Source: Fundidesulfovibrio putealis DSM 16056
Lineage (GTDB): Bacteria; Desulfobacterota; Desulfovibrionia; Desulfovibrionales; Desulfovibrionaceae
Reading direction: 5' to 3'
NCBI RefSeq assembly: GCF_000429325.1
Contig: NZ_AUBQ01000006.1
Coordinates: forward strand, 62,001 to 126,000
DNA length: 64,000 bases
The position numbers and the translations under genes are program-made. The notes below the pieces were generated by a model. The model did no database searches, was not told the origin of the DNA, and worked only from the letters and a program-made list of their open reading frames with translations. Shown piece by piece: positions 52,902-61,847 of the stretch. The stretch's first letter is position 1. Each line of letters begins with the position of its first letter.

Positions 52902-54103
52902 GCCAGCCTCAGGAAGCGGCTGCCGATCCCGGCAGGGAGATGAGCCTCCTGGACCACCTGGAGGAGCTTCGCGTACGTCTGGTGCGTGTGCTCATCGCCG
53001 CAGGCGTGGGCTTCGCCATCTGCTTCGCCTTTGCCGAGAAGATCCTCGAGATCATGCTCCGGCCCCTGAAGGAGGTGCTGCCCGCCAGCAGCACCATCCA
53101 GACCACGGCCCTGACCGAAGGCTTCTTCGTCTCCATGAAGGCGGCCTTCGTGGCGGGGCTTTTCCTCGCAAGCCCCGTCATCTTCTATCAGATATGGAGC
53201 TTCGTGGCTCCCGGCCTCTACGAGGAGGAGCGCAGGCTGGCCATCCCGGTGGCCATCTTCACCGCCCTGTGCTTCATCAGCGGCGCAGGCTTCGGATACT
53301 ATGTGGTGTTCCCTTTCGGGTTCACCTTCCTGGCCAACTACGCCTCGGACATCGTCACCCTGAACCCCAAGCTCTCCGAGTACTACTCGCTGGCCCTGGG
53401 GCTCCTGTTCGCTTTCGGCATCATCTTCGAGATGCCGGTGTTCATCTTCTTCCTGGCCCGCTTCGGCGTGGTGGACCACATCTGGCTGCGCCAGAAGCGC
53501 CGCTGGGCCATCGTGATCTTCTTCGTGGTGGCGGCAGTGTTGACTCCCACCCCGGACGCCGTGAACCAGATCCTCATGGCCGCGCCCATGGTGGTGCTCT
53601 ACGAGATAAGCATCTGGGTGGCGTATTTCTTCGGCAAGAAGAAGCCCAAGCCCGAGGAGGGCGGGGACCTGCCTGTTCCCACGGATGGCGGCGACGACGG
53701 CGGAAACGGGCCTGACGGCGCTGCCCCGGCAGGGTCCGACGCAGCCCTTGACGATGCCCGCATCTCCGAGATCCCGCCCGCCGAAGGCGCAGCCTCCCTC
53801 GCCGGGAGCGATGCACTCCAGGCCGACGCGCACGCCTCGAGCCCCGAGGGTGTTTCCCCGGCTGACGCCACGACCGGAGACTCCGGAGATTCCGGAACGC
53901 CAGGCGAGCCAGAAGCTCCCCGCGATGCCCACGAGGCCGAGCGCGAAGCCCACGACACCGCCGCACTCGGTCATGACGACGCGCAACCCGTTGCGGCCAA
54001 GCCCGAAGCTTCGTCAGCGTCCGAATCCGAGGCCGTTAAGCCTGGGGCTCCCGTAGACGAAACTCCCGCCACGGCTGCCAAGCCTGAGGCGAAAAAAGAC
54101 TGA
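52898..54103 (+). CDS. tatC: TatC, twin-arginine translocase subunit with long acidic tail
   Basis: A 401-residue protein; the six-helix TatC core occupies about 15-255. Seen are MSLLDHLEELRVRLVRVL, EGFFVSMKAAFVAGLFLASPVIFYQIWSFVAPGLYEEER and LTPTPDAVNQILMAAPMVVLYEISI. Most TatC proteins end near 250; here a disordered Glu/Asp/Ala/Pro-rich tail of about 145 residues follows. The GTG start overlaps the secF stop, so both translocase parts are translationally coupled. A strong terminator follows. Confidence 0.94.
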   Translation: MSQPQEAAADPGREMSLLDHLEELRVRLVRVLIAAGVGFAICFAFAEKILEIMLRPLKEVLPASSTIQTTALTEGFFVSMKAAFVAGLFLASPVIFYQIWSFVAPGLYEEERRLAIPVAIFTALCFISGAGFGYYVVFPFGFTFLANYASDIVTLNPKLSEYYSLALGLLFAFGIIFEMPVFIFFLARFGVVDHIWLRQKRRWAIVIFFVVAAVLTPTPDAVNQILMAAPMVVLYEISIWVAYFFGKKKPKPEEGGDLPVPTDGGDDGGNGPDGAAPAGSDAALDDARISEIPPAEGAASLAGSDALQADAHASSPEGVSPADATTGDSGDSGTPGEPEAPRDAHEAEREAHDTAALGHDDAQPVAAKPEASSASESEAVKPGAPVDETPATAAKPEAKKD

Positions 54104-54164
54104 TCCGACCCAAACTGGCTCGATCCGGCCCGGCGCACCTGCCGAGCCGCGCATAAGCACTTCA

Positions 54165-54198
54165 GGGCGTCCCGGCCATGCCGGGACGCTCTTTTTTT
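54165..54198 (+). terminator. terminator of secF-tatC
   Basis: GGGCGTCCCGGC / GCCGGGACGCTC stem with a 3-base loop and seven T. Confidence 0.93.
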
Positions 54199-54257
54199 GC
54201 GCCCTGACAGGCGCGCCCCGGTCCTGCCATCCCCTCCTCCATTGTTCGGGAAGCGTC

Positions 54258-54977
54258 ATGCCACTCGACCAAACCACCGCAATCTGGCAGACTGCGCGCG
54301 TTATGGAGAACACGCCGCTTATACGTCTTGAGGCCGTCACCAAGTCCTATTTCCTGGGGGACGTGCAGACGCAGGTGTTGCGCGGAGTGACGCTGGGCAT
54401 CGATGCGGGCGAATTCGTGGCCCTGCAGGGGCCGTCCGGCTCGGGAAAGTCGACGCTGCTGCACATCCTGGGGCTTCTGGACCGTCCTACGCAGGGGCAC
54501 TATTTCCTGCGCGGCCAGGACGTGGCCCAGCTTTCGGACGACGCCCTCTCGGGCCTTCGCAACCAGGCCATCGGCTTCGTGTTCCAGAGCTTCTACCTGA
54601 TTCCGTACGCCACGGCCCTGGACAACGTGCTGCTGCCAGGGCTCTACAGCGCCAAGCCCCAGGCGGAGCTGCGCGAGCGCGCCGAGCATCTGCTGTCCCA
54701 GGTGGGTCTGGCCGACCGCATGCGCCACAAACCCTCGCAGCTCTCCGGCGGCCAGCAGCAGCGCGTGGCCCTGGCGCGCTCCATGCTGAACGACCCGGAC
54801 CTCATCCTGGCTGACGAGCCCACCGGCCAGCTCGATTCCAACACCTCGTCAGAGATCATGAGCCTGTTCGCCCAGGTGAACGCACTGGGCAAGACCATCA
54901 TCGTGGTCACGCACGACGAGGAAACCGCCAGCTATGCCAAACGCAGAATCCTCGTCCTGGACGGCCAGATCGCTTGA
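54258..54977 (+). CDS. ABC transporter ATPase, MacB/LolD type
   Basis: A 239-residue ATPase that powers an FtsX-type permease. Walker A GPSGSGKST, Q-loop VFQSFYLIPYATALDNVLLP, signature LSGGQQQRVALARS and Walker B LILADEPTGQLDS are all present. An alternative start is the ATG at 54303 (MENTPLIRLE), which fits the usual N-terminus of this family. The permease gene overlaps by 44 bases. Its natural adaptor may be the MacA-like protein encoded at 45309-46628, though it is not adjacent. Confidence 0.93.
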   Translation: MPLDQTTAIWQTARVMENTPLIRLEAVTKSYFLGDVQTQVLRGVTLGIDAGEFVALQGPSGSGKSTLLHILGLLDRPTQGHYFLRGQDVAQLSDDALSGLRNQAIGFVFQSFYLIPYATALDNVLLPGLYSAKPQAELRERAEHLLSQVGLADRMRHKPSQLSGGQQQRVALARSMLNDPDLILADEPTGQLDSNTSSEIMSLFAQVNALGKTIIVVTHDEETASYAKRRILVLDGQIA

Positions 54978-56220
54978 GCTGGCCCACGTGGCCGCACGCT
55001 CGCTGCGCGTCCTGGGCATGGCCTGGGGGGCGCTGTGGGCGTTCAAGCTGCGCTCGTTCTTCGTGGTGCTGGCAGTGGCCCTGGGCATAGCGGCCCTGAC
55101 CATCATCATCGCCTCGGTGGACGGCGCGCGGCGCAAGGTGCTGGAGATCGTGGACTGGTTCGGCCCGGACGCAGTTCTGGTCTTTGGCGGCAACATCGAA
55201 ACCCGCGCGGTGGGCCAGCGCACCCTGACCCTCACCGCAGCCGACGTCCGTTCCATAGAACTTTCCCTGCCTGGCGCGTATCTGGTGGTTCCCATGCGGT
55301 CCCGGGGCGGCGTGACCCTGCGCTTCGAGAATCGCAACATGGTCACCCCCCTGGTTGTCGGCTCCACCGCCAACTACGCCGAGGCCTGGAACTGGCCCCT
55401 GATCGAGGGCCGCGACCTGACGGAGGACGACGTGAAGCACTCGGCCAAGGTGTGCCTGATCGGCGACGCCCCGGCCAAGGAGCTTTTCGGGGACGAGTCC
55501 CCCCTGGGGCAGGTCATCCTGGTGCAGGACCTGCCGGTGCAGGTGGTGGGTCGGCTCGCCTATCGCGGATTCACGCCCGGCGGCGGCGGAGTGTCGGTGG
55601 ACGACCGCATCATCATGCCCATCACCACCCTGACCCAGCGGTTCCATCTGGAGCGCAACTACTACCGGGGACTCCGGGTGAAATTCCTGGAACCGGAAAT
55701 GATGGAAGACCACATCGCCAACCTCAAATCCCTCCTGCGCCACAACCACAAGCTGAAGCCGGAGGACCCGGACGACTTCTCCGTCATCTCGGCCACGGAG
55801 GTGCTCAAGTTCCTCAGCATGATCACCGGGGGCATCATGGTGTTCCTGGGCATCACGGCCGGAGCGGCCATCGTGGTGGGGGGCTTTGTGCTGGCGAACC
55901 TGCTGTTTCTGTCGGTCAGCGAGCGCCAGGAGGAGATCGGCCTCAAGAAGGCGCTGGGGGCGTCGTCCCTGGACATCACCATCCAGTTCCTGGCCGAGGC
56001 CGTGATCATGACGCTTATCGGCGCGGTCATCGGCATCGGCATCGGCATCGCCATGGGGCAGCTGCTCACCCGGCTCGGCGTGCTGGAGATCCAGCTCTCG
56101 GGCAAGCTGTTCGTGCTGGCCCTGCTGTCTTCACTGGTTATCGCGCTGGTTTTCGGGCTCAAACCCGCCCGCAAGGCCGCGTCTCTGAACCCAATCGAGG
56201 CCCTGCGCGGCGGCGACTAG
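54934..56220 (+). CDS. ABC transporter permease, MacB type
   Basis: A 428-residue inner-membrane permease with one N-terminal helix, a periplasmic core of about 220 residues (TLTAADVRSIELSLPGAYLVVPMRS, LIEGRDLTEDDVK) and three C-terminal helices (about 285-405). The end SVSERQEEIGLKKALGASSLDI and PARKAASLNPIEALR are family signatures. It overlaps the ATPase gene, so the two are translationally coupled. The start codon is uncertain because of the overlap. Confidence 0.9.
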   Translation: MPNAESSSWTARSLELAHVAARSLRVLGMAWGALWAFKLRSFFVVLAVALGIAALTIIIASVDGARRKVLEIVDWFGPDAVLVFGGNIETRAVGQRTLTLTAADVRSIELSLPGAYLVVPMRSRGGVTLRFENRNMVTPLVVGSTANYAEAWNWPLIEGRDLTEDDVKHSAKVCLIGDAPAKELFGDESPLGQVILVQDLPVQVVGRLAYRGFTPGGGGVSVDDRIIMPITTLTQRFHLERNYYRGLRVKFLEPEMMEDHIANLKSLLRHNHKLKPEDPDDFSVISATEVLKFLSMITGGIMVFLGITAGAAIVVGGFVLANLLFLSVSERQEEIGLKKALGASSLDITIQFLAEAVIMTLIGAVIGIGIGIAMGQLLTRLGVLEIQLSGKLFVLALLSSLVIALVFGLKPARKAASLNPIEALRGGD

Positions 56221-56230
56221 TGGAGCGTCT

Positions 56231-56255
56231 GCGAAAACATGGACATGTTTTTCGC
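56231..56255 (+). terminator. hairpin after the MacB-like permease
   Basis: GCGAAAACATG pairs with CATGTTTTTCGC, with a one-base bulge and a 2-base loop. It begins 11 bases after the permease stop. Confidence 0.6.
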
Positions 56256-56356
56256 AAACAAAATCAATGGTTCTCTTGGTTTAGACTTGTATATTGTTTG
56301 AACGCCTTGTGAGAACGCCACACTGGCTTCTTCTTCGACGCCGCGCCGCGCGGCAC

Positions 56357-56992
56357 TTACGCAAGCTTCTCCACCCAGGCCAGATAGGCGTACCCGCCGC
56401 GCACGGAGTGAATCTCCAGCCGGGCGCGGCCTTCTTTTTCCATCTCCCGCAGATGCGTCAGCAATTCGGGGCGCAGGCTCACGCCGTACAGCCTGAGCCA
56501 GCGCTCATGCAGCCACTCCAGCCACACCGGCAGGCCCCCCTGGCCCCAGAAGTCCACCACGGCCAGCGTCCCGCCGGGTTTGAGCGCGGACCAGCCAGCC
56601 TCCAGGGCGTCCTTCCAGGTCGGGATCATGGAGAGCACGTAGGAGAAGAACACCACGTCGAAGCGCCCGTCCAACTCGAAGTGGACGCAGGGATTCAACT
56701 CCTCGGCCCGGCACAAGGCCAGGCGCACGTTCTGCCCGCAGAGCTTGCTCCCGGCGGTTTCCAGCATCCGGGCTGACACGTCCAGCCCGCACAGGTTCAG
56801 GTCGGGCCGAAGCCTGCGCAGCACCGCCAGATTTCGCCCCGTGCCGCACCCCATCTCCAGTACCGCCCCGCCGTGAGGGGCGGGCATCTCCTCCAGCAGG
56901 CGGTCGCGTCCCAGCAGGTAGAAGCGCCGGGTTGCGTCGTAGATGTGGCGTTGCAGGGCGTACATCCGGTCCATGCGAAGGGCCTGTTCCAT
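56357..56992 (-). CDS. btaB: BtaB, SAM-dependent N-methyltransferase of betaine lipid synthesis
   Basis: A 211-residue class I methyltransferase. It begins MDRMYALQRHIYDATRRFYLLGRDRLLEEM, which is typical of BtaB, with LEMGCGTGRNLAVL for SAM binding. BtaB adds three methyl groups to diacylglyceryl-homoserine to give DGTS. Its length equals that of the Rhodobacter protein (about 210). It starts four bases after the stop of btaA, which makes the assignment firm by context. Confidence 0.85.
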   Translation of the reverse strand: MEQALRMDRMYALQRHIYDATRRFYLLGRDRLLEEMPAPHGGAVLEMGCGTGRNLAVLRRLRPDLNLCGLDVSARMLETAGSKLCGQNVRLALCRAEELNPCVHFELDGRFDVVFFSYVLSMIPTWKDALEAGWSALKPGGTLAVVDFWGQGGLPVWLEWLHERWLRLYGVSLRPELLTHLREMEKEGRARLEIHSVRGGYAYLAWVEKLA

Positions 56993-56996
56993 TGCG

Positions 56997-58232
56997 TCAC
57001 TCCGTCAGTTCATAGAGGTGGAAGGCCCCGTAGAGGCAGGAACGGTCGCCGGGGGAGAGCCTGCGCGAGGTCTCCTCGTGATACTGGAAGCGGCGGCGAA
57101 GCGGGGCCGGAAGTGTTTCCTCGATGGGGGATATCTCCCCGGCGGTGCGGAAGATGACCCGCGCGCCGGGCCTGCCGGTGCGCGCGATGGCGGCCCACAG
57201 GTCGCGCAGGGCCTTGGGGGTCATCCAGTCCTGGGAGTCCAGGAGGACGTAGCGGTCCAGGCTGCGGTCCGGCTGCTTGTCCAGATACCCGCCCAGGCTG
57301 TCGTGGACCACCTCGGCGCGCGGCGCGGCAGCCTGGAGCGCCGCGTGGTTCTCGGGGCGCAGGTATTCAGGCAGGGCGGAGGGCGTGCGCGCGTCGTAGC
57401 GCCGTCCGAAGGCCTGCCATGCAAAGGGGTTGTCCTTGAGAGGGAAGCCGCAGGCCAGCTTCTCGATGCGCTTGCGGTATTCTTCCAGCACGCCGCCGGG
57501 ACATTCGCGTTTGAGCGCCCGGTACTGCTGCGGCGGGATGCCCAGACTGAACACGGCCACGGCGTAGTCGGAGAGGAAGCGCACCAGACGGCTGGCGAGC
57601 AGCGGTTCCAGCTCGCGTTGGTAGGCCTCGCGCTGCTCCTCCAGGGTGGTTGCCTTCAGGATACGTTCGGGGTCGCGCCCACTCAGGCGGCAGATGTTGC
57701 GCAGGAGCCTCAGGAACTGGCCCATGCGGGCGTGCTCGTAGAGGTTGTCCGTGAACATGGAGATGCGCGGGTTGCCGAATAACGAGCCGGAAGCCTGCCA
57801 GTAGGCGGCGGTGTCCGGGTGGGAGAGTTCCAGATAAGGCAGGATGTGGTGGGTGAAGGCTGTGACGTTGCCCTGGTCGTCGGCCTTGCCGAAGAAGCGG
57901 AAGAAGGCGTCGTGTCCGGGCAGGCGGCGGGCGGCCTCGAGCTTCAGGCGGCTCAAGTGGACGTGGTGGATGTTCAGGTCCACGGCAGTCACGGAGTGCG
58001 CCCCGCCGAGCAGGTAATGGCATATGTTGCAGCCGCCCGAGGCGATGGTCAGCACCCGGTGGTGGGGCGCAAGGACCAGGGCCTCCAGGTCGGTCCTGGG
58101 GTCCTCCCAGATCTGATTGTAGACGAAGCCTGAGAACCAGGAGACGAACAGGCGCTCCAGGACGCCTTGCCTGGAAAAGGCCGGACTTTGGCGCACGGCG
58201 GCCTTGAGAAGGTCCGCGCAGGATTGTGACAT
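56997..58232 (-). CDS. btaA: BtaA, SAM:diacylglycerol 3-amino-3-carboxypropyl transferase (DUF3419)
   Basis: A 411-residue protein of the DUF3419 family, which transfers the aminocarboxypropyl group of SAM to diacylglycerol, the first step to the betaine lipid DGTS. The N-terminal FVYNQIWEDPRTDLEAL, LTIASGGCNICHYLLGGAHSVTAVDLNIHHVHL and the C-terminal YVLLDSQDWM and RTAGEISPIEETL are characteristic. The pair btaA-btaB is separated by four bases. Such lipids replace phospholipids under phosphate shortage in other bacteria. Confidence 0.88.
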   Translation of the reverse strand: MSQSCADLLKAAVRQSPAFSRQGVLERLFVSWFSGFVYNQIWEDPRTDLEALVLAPHHRVLTIASGGCNICHYLLGGAHSVTAVDLNIHHVHLSRLKLEAARRLPGHDAFFRFFGKADDQGNVTAFTHHILPYLELSHPDTAAYWQASGSLFGNPRISMFTDNLYEHARMGQFLRLLRNICRLSGRDPERILKATTLEEQREAYQRELEPLLASRLVRFLSDYAVAVFSLGIPPQQYRALKRECPGGVLEEYRKRIEKLACGFPLKDNPFAWQAFGRRYDARTPSALPEYLRPENHAALQAAAPRAEVVHDSLGGYLDKQPDRSLDRYVLLDSQDWMTPKALRDLWAAIARTGRPGARVIFRTAGEISPIEETLPAPLRRRFQYHEETSRRLSPGDRSCLYGAFHLYELTE

Positions 58233-58397
58233 GGGTCCCCCGCGTGACGGTTTTCTCCTGTGACTAGGCGCGCTGGGTTACGGTTTCGCGGCGGATGGCC
58301 GTCTTTCGCGCCTGCTGCGCGTTGCGCGTTTTGGGCAACTGCCGGACGTATTTGAAACGAATTGAATTTTCATCCGGCCCGAAGTAAGAGTCTGGTC

Positions 58398-59897
58398 ATG
58401 TTGGCAAAGCCGTTGTTCGCCGCCCTTGCGGCCTGGGTCCTGTTCCTGGGCCTCGTCCAGAGCGCCTGGAGCCAGACCCTGCCCCCGGAGGCCCTGGCCG
58501 TGCATGCGGTCAACCGCCTGTCCTTCGGGGCCGTGCCCGGCGAGATCGACCGGGTCCGGGCCATGGGAGTGCCCGCCTACGTCCAGGAGCAGCTCAATCC
58601 GGAGAAGCTGCCCGAGCCCCAGGCCCTCACCGACCGGCTGGCCGCACTCAAGACCTATTCCCAGGATACGGTCCAGCTGTTTCGCACGTTTGGCCCCAAG
58701 GCCCCTGGAGGGCCGCGCGTCAACCCAACCATGGACGAGATCAACGCCGCCAAGGCCAAGGCTGCGATAATCGCCCGCGAGGCCGCCGAGGCCAAGCTCT
58801 GGCGGGCCGTGCTGTCGCCGCGCCAGCTGGAAGAGGTGCTGTGCGACTTCTGGTACAACCACTTCAACGTGCCCTCGGACAAGGGCCTGACCCATCTCTG
58901 GGTGGGCAGCTACGAGCGTGAGGCCATCCGCCCGCACGTGCTGGGCCGTTTCGAGGACATGCTCCTGGCCGTCACCCGCCATCCGGCCATGCTCATCTAT
59001 CTGGAGAACTGGCAGAGCGCCGACCCGGACAGCCCGCAAGGCAAGGGCAAGCAGCGTCCGCTGGTGGAAATCCACGCGCGCGAGCTGTTGACCGCGCACA
59101 CCATGGGCGTGGACCCCGGCAGGCTCAAACCCCAGGAAGTGACCACCCTGGCCAGGATACTGGCCGGATGGACCATCGGCGCGCCGCGCACGCCCCAGGA
59201 TTCCAACGGTTTCGTCTTTGACGAGCGCCGCCACGACCCCAAAGAAAAGCAGTTCCTGGGCAAGCCCCTCAAGGCGTCGGGCTACGCCGAGGGCGTGGCC
59301 GCGCTGAAGCTCCTGGCCGCCCAGCCCGAGACGGCCCGCAACATTTGCGGCAAGCTCGCGCGGCTGTTTCTGGCCGAAGAGCCTCCCAAGCCGCTGGAGG
59401 AGATGCTGTCCAAGGTCTTCCTGGACAGCGGCGGGGACATCCGGGCCGTGTTGACGGTCCTGTTCGCAAGCCCGGAGTTCGCCGACCAGAAGTACGCCTG
59501 GAACCGCTTCAAGAACCCCTTGCGCTACGTGGTGTCCGTGGTGCGCGCCAGCGCGCGTCCCGTGTACGAGGTGCGCTCCCTGGCGGAACATCTCGACTGG
59601 CTGGGCATGCCCCCGTACGGCGCGCCGGGCGTCTCCGGTTTCAAGACCACCCGCGACGCCTGGGTGGACGCGGACCAGTTCCTCAAACGCCTGAATCTGG
59701 CCGCCCAGGCCGGGGAGGGGGGCCTGCCCTGCTGGTCGCCCGGCAGCTACGCGCCCCTGCGTCCGCTGGATTCGACCGAGTTGGCCAAAGTGATGGGGCT
59801 GTCCTTGTCGCCGGTGACGGCCAAAGCCGTGGAGGCAAGCCCTGCCGAGCGAAAGGCCGGGGTGCTGCTGGGCAGCCCCGAAGGGCAGCAGTTCTGA
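58398..59897 (+). CDS. DUF1800 family exported protein
   Basis: A 499-residue protein with a signal peptide (about 1-25, AAWVLFLGLVQSAWSQ). The DUF1800 pattern includes LHAVNRLSFGAVPGEIDRV near the start, the FWYNHFNVPSDKG motif, and HARELLTAHTMGVD (about residues 221-234). I prefer ATG 58398 over the TTG at 58362. It is followed after 70 bases by a DUF1501 gene; these two families very often occur together, mostly in planctomycetes and other secreting bacteria. The reaction is unknown. Confidence 0.85.
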   Translation: MLAKPLFAALAAWVLFLGLVQSAWSQTLPPEALAVHAVNRLSFGAVPGEIDRVRAMGVPAYVQEQLNPEKLPEPQALTDRLAALKTYSQDTVQLFRTFGPKAPGGPRVNPTMDEINAAKAKAAIIAREAAEAKLWRAVLSPRQLEEVLCDFWYNHFNVPSDKGLTHLWVGSYEREAIRPHVLGRFEDMLLAVTRHPAMLIYLENWQSADPDSPQGKGKQRPLVEIHARELLTAHTMGVDPGRLKPQEVTTLARILAGWTIGAPRTPQDSNGFVFDERRHDPKEKQFLGKPLKASGYAEGVAALKLLAAQPETARNICGKLARLFLAEEPPKPLEEMLSKVFLDSGGDIRAVLTVLFASPEFADQKYAWNRFKNPLRYVVSVVRASARPVYEVRSLAEHLDWLGMPPYGAPGVSGFKTTRDAWVDADQFLKRLNLAAQAGEGGLPCWSPGSYAPLRPLDSTELAKVMGLSLSPVTAKAVEASPAERKAGVLLGSPEGQQF

Positions 59898-59967
59898 TGA
59901 ACGGACATGCATGGACGCGGACTTGGGCGGGCAGCGCGCCCCATGAGGCGAGGGCTGGGGGGATGTC

Positions 59968-61245
59968 ATGAAGCGCCGCGAATTTCTGAACGTCGCCGCG
60001 TGCGCCGCCTTGGGCGCGTCGCTTGGGATGCTGCCGGGCTCCGCTTCAGGCGCAACTTCTTCAGGCGCTGCTTCTTCAGGCGCAGCTTCTGGCGCAGCTT
60101 CTGGCGGCACCTCTGGCAAACGCCTCATCGTGCTGTTCCTGCGCGGCGGCCTGGACGGCCTCTCCGCCGTGGTCCCGGTGGACGACCGCTGGTATTACCA
60201 GGCCCGGCCCTCCATCGCCCTGGCCCCTCCCGGCCAGGAAGGAGGCACGCTGCCGCTGGCTCCCGGCTTCGGCCTGCACCCGGCCCTGGAGCCGCTGCTG
60301 GAGTTCTGGCGCGCGGGGTCGCTGTCCATCATTCCCGCCTGCGGCCTGCCCACGCCCGTCCGCACCCACCCCGAGGCCCAGCGGGCCATGGAGAGCGGCC
60401 AGCCCACGGAGCGCCACAACCGCGACGGCTGGCTGGCCCGGATGCTTCCGCTCCTGGGGCCGCAGGCCAAGACCCTGGCCCTGGCCCCCACGCCGCCGCT
60501 CATAAGCCAGGGCAGGCCGGGCGTTCAGAACGTGCGCCCCACGGGGTTTCCCCCCTCGGTGTGGCGCATCGAGCGTCCCGCGATCTTTTCGTCCTTCGAC
60601 GCCATCTATCAGGGCAACGACCCCCTGAGCCGCTCCTATCGCCAGTCCCAGACCGTGCTGCGCAACAAGCTGACCGAACTGGACCGGGAGATCAGCGTGT
60701 CCTCGGCGGGCGCGCCCTCCATCCATGCGTTGCCCACCCTGGGCGGGCAGATCACGTCCTATATCGAGAAGAATCCCGACGTGCGGCTGGTGTACGCGGC
60801 CCTTGGCGGGCTGGACGCACACTTCAAGCAGGGGGCGGAGAAGGGCAGGCTGGCCGAGGCGTTGTTGTCCTTGGGAAAAGGGCTCGCTTCACTGGGCAAG
60901 ACATTGGGGCCGGTGCTTGACGACACCTGTGTGTTGGTAATGAGCGAGTTCGGCAGGAGCCTGCGCGAGAACGAGTATGGCGGCACGGACAACGGCCACG
61001 CCACCGTGTTCATGGTGCTGGGCGGGCGCACGGCGGGCGGGGCGCTGCACGGCCCGTGGCCGGGGCTTGCCCCCGAGAAGCTCTCCGACGGGCTGGATCT
61101 GGCCGCCGGGGTCGATTCCCGTGAGGTGGTCGCCCAGATCGCGGCCTCGCATTTCGGCCTGGGGCGCGAGGCAGTGGCCCAGGTGCTGCCCGCCTACACG
61201 CCAAGCGGCGCGCTCAATTCCCTTTTCCGGTCCATAGGGCCTTAA
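59968..61245 (+). CDS. DUF1501 family protein with twin-arginine-type signal
   Basis: A 425-residue exported protein. It starts MKRREFLNVAACAALGAS, a twin-arginine-like signal. A low-complexity Ser/Gly/Ala/Thr stretch follows at residues 25-50, encoded by short tandem repeats. The domain begins KRLIVLFLRGGLDGLSAVVPVDD and includes VLVMSEFGRSLRENEYGGTDNGHATVFMVLGG, both DUF1501 marks (related to the alkaline phosphatase/sulfatase fold). It pairs with the preceding DUF1800 gene. tatC is in the same window. Confidence 0.87.
   Translation: MKRREFLNVAACAALGASLGMLPGSASGATSSGAASSGAASGAASGGTSGKRLIVLFLRGGLDGLSAVVPVDDRWYYQARPSIALAPPGQEGGTLPLAPGFGLHPALEPLLEFWRAGSLSIIPACGLPTPVRTHPEAQRAMESGQPTERHNRDGWLARMLPLLGPQAKTLALAPTPPLISQGRPGVQNVRPTGFPPSVWRIERPAIFSSFDAIYQGNDPLSRSYRQSQTVLRNKLTELDREISVSSAGAPSIHALPTLGGQITSYIEKNPDVRLVYAALGGLDAHFKQGAEKGRLAEALLSLGKGLASLGKTLGPVLDDTCVLVMSEFGRSLRENEYGGTDNGHATVFMVLGGRTAGGALHGPWPGLAPEKLSDGLDLAAGVDSREVVAQIAASHFGLGREAVAQVLPAYTPSGALNSLFRSIGP
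60042..60118 (+). repeat. coding tandem repeat, Ser-Gly-Ala-Ala type
   Basis: About five imperfect copies of a 12-15 base unit (TCAGGCGCAGCTTCT and variants) lie just after the signal peptide of the DUF1501 protein. Copies differ by 3-base steps, so changes keep the frame. Confidence 0.75.
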
Positions 61246-61338
61246 GTATCTCCGAACCCTTCCGAAAAGAAACCTTGGGAAAGGACCGCGCCATGCGGCC
61301 CGGTCGACACGGATGTCCTCTTGCCCAAGGAGCTTATG

Positions 61339-61776
61339 ATGGCCACAGTCATATCCATGCGCGAATACGTTCGCGACAGGGTGTCTCTCATGGCGGAGCC
61401 GCCCGACGCGGCGCCCGCGGAACCCTACATCAACGACAGCCAGGTCTGGTCCAAGGATTACTCCAAACTCGAGAACGTGGTGTTCGGGGCGCTCAAGATC
61501 CGCGAGGTCCTGAACTATTACCTCTATTACGAGGACGTATGGGCCTACCTCATCCTGAACCTGCTGGACGCAGCGGCCAACGCCACGCCCGAGGACCACG
61601 GCGAACTGTCCGAAGCGGCGGCGCATCTGCGCAACTACATGCTTCAGGCAGTGGACCGCGCCAACCGCAAGAACATGTACGCGGCAATGCTCATCCTGGA
61701 CCTGATCGAAAAGGCCCCTGGCTTCAAGGCCCAGGTTATGGGCCTGCCCCAGGAACAGAATTTGAGTTCGGTGTAG
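61339..61776 (+). CDS. protein of unknown function, helical, cytoplasmic
   Basis: A 145-residue acidic protein beginning MATVISMREYVRDRVSLMAEPP. No signal peptide or membrane segment. The centre (NVVFGALKIREVLNYYLYYEDVWAYLILNLLDAAANATP) and the C-terminal part appear helical. AAGGAG lies six bases before the second of two ATG codons, so I start at 61339. I do not recognise a family. A clear terminator follows, so it is probably monocistronic. Confidence 0.65.
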   Translation: MATVISMREYVRDRVSLMAEPPDAAPAEPYINDSQVWSKDYSKLENVVFGALKIREVLNYYLYYEDVWAYLILNLLDAAANATPEDHGELSEAAAHLRNYMLQAVDRANRKNMYAAMLILDLIEKAPGFKAQVMGLPQEQNLSSV

Positions 61777-61805
61777 TCCAAAAAGCGTTTTAAGTTCCTG
61801 GAATT

Positions 61806-61847
61806 ACAGGATAGCCCGGCTAGAGATAGTCCGGGCTGTCCTGTTTT
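61806..61847 (+). terminator. terminator after the 145-residue protein gene
   Basis: ACAGGATAGCCCGG pairs with CCGGGCTGTCCTGT (with one T-G pair) and is followed by four T. The rest of the gap to 62174 is AT-rich with no gene; it contains a short GATC-GCC-GATC palindrome near 61976, and no promoter I can call with confidence. Confidence 0.85.
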
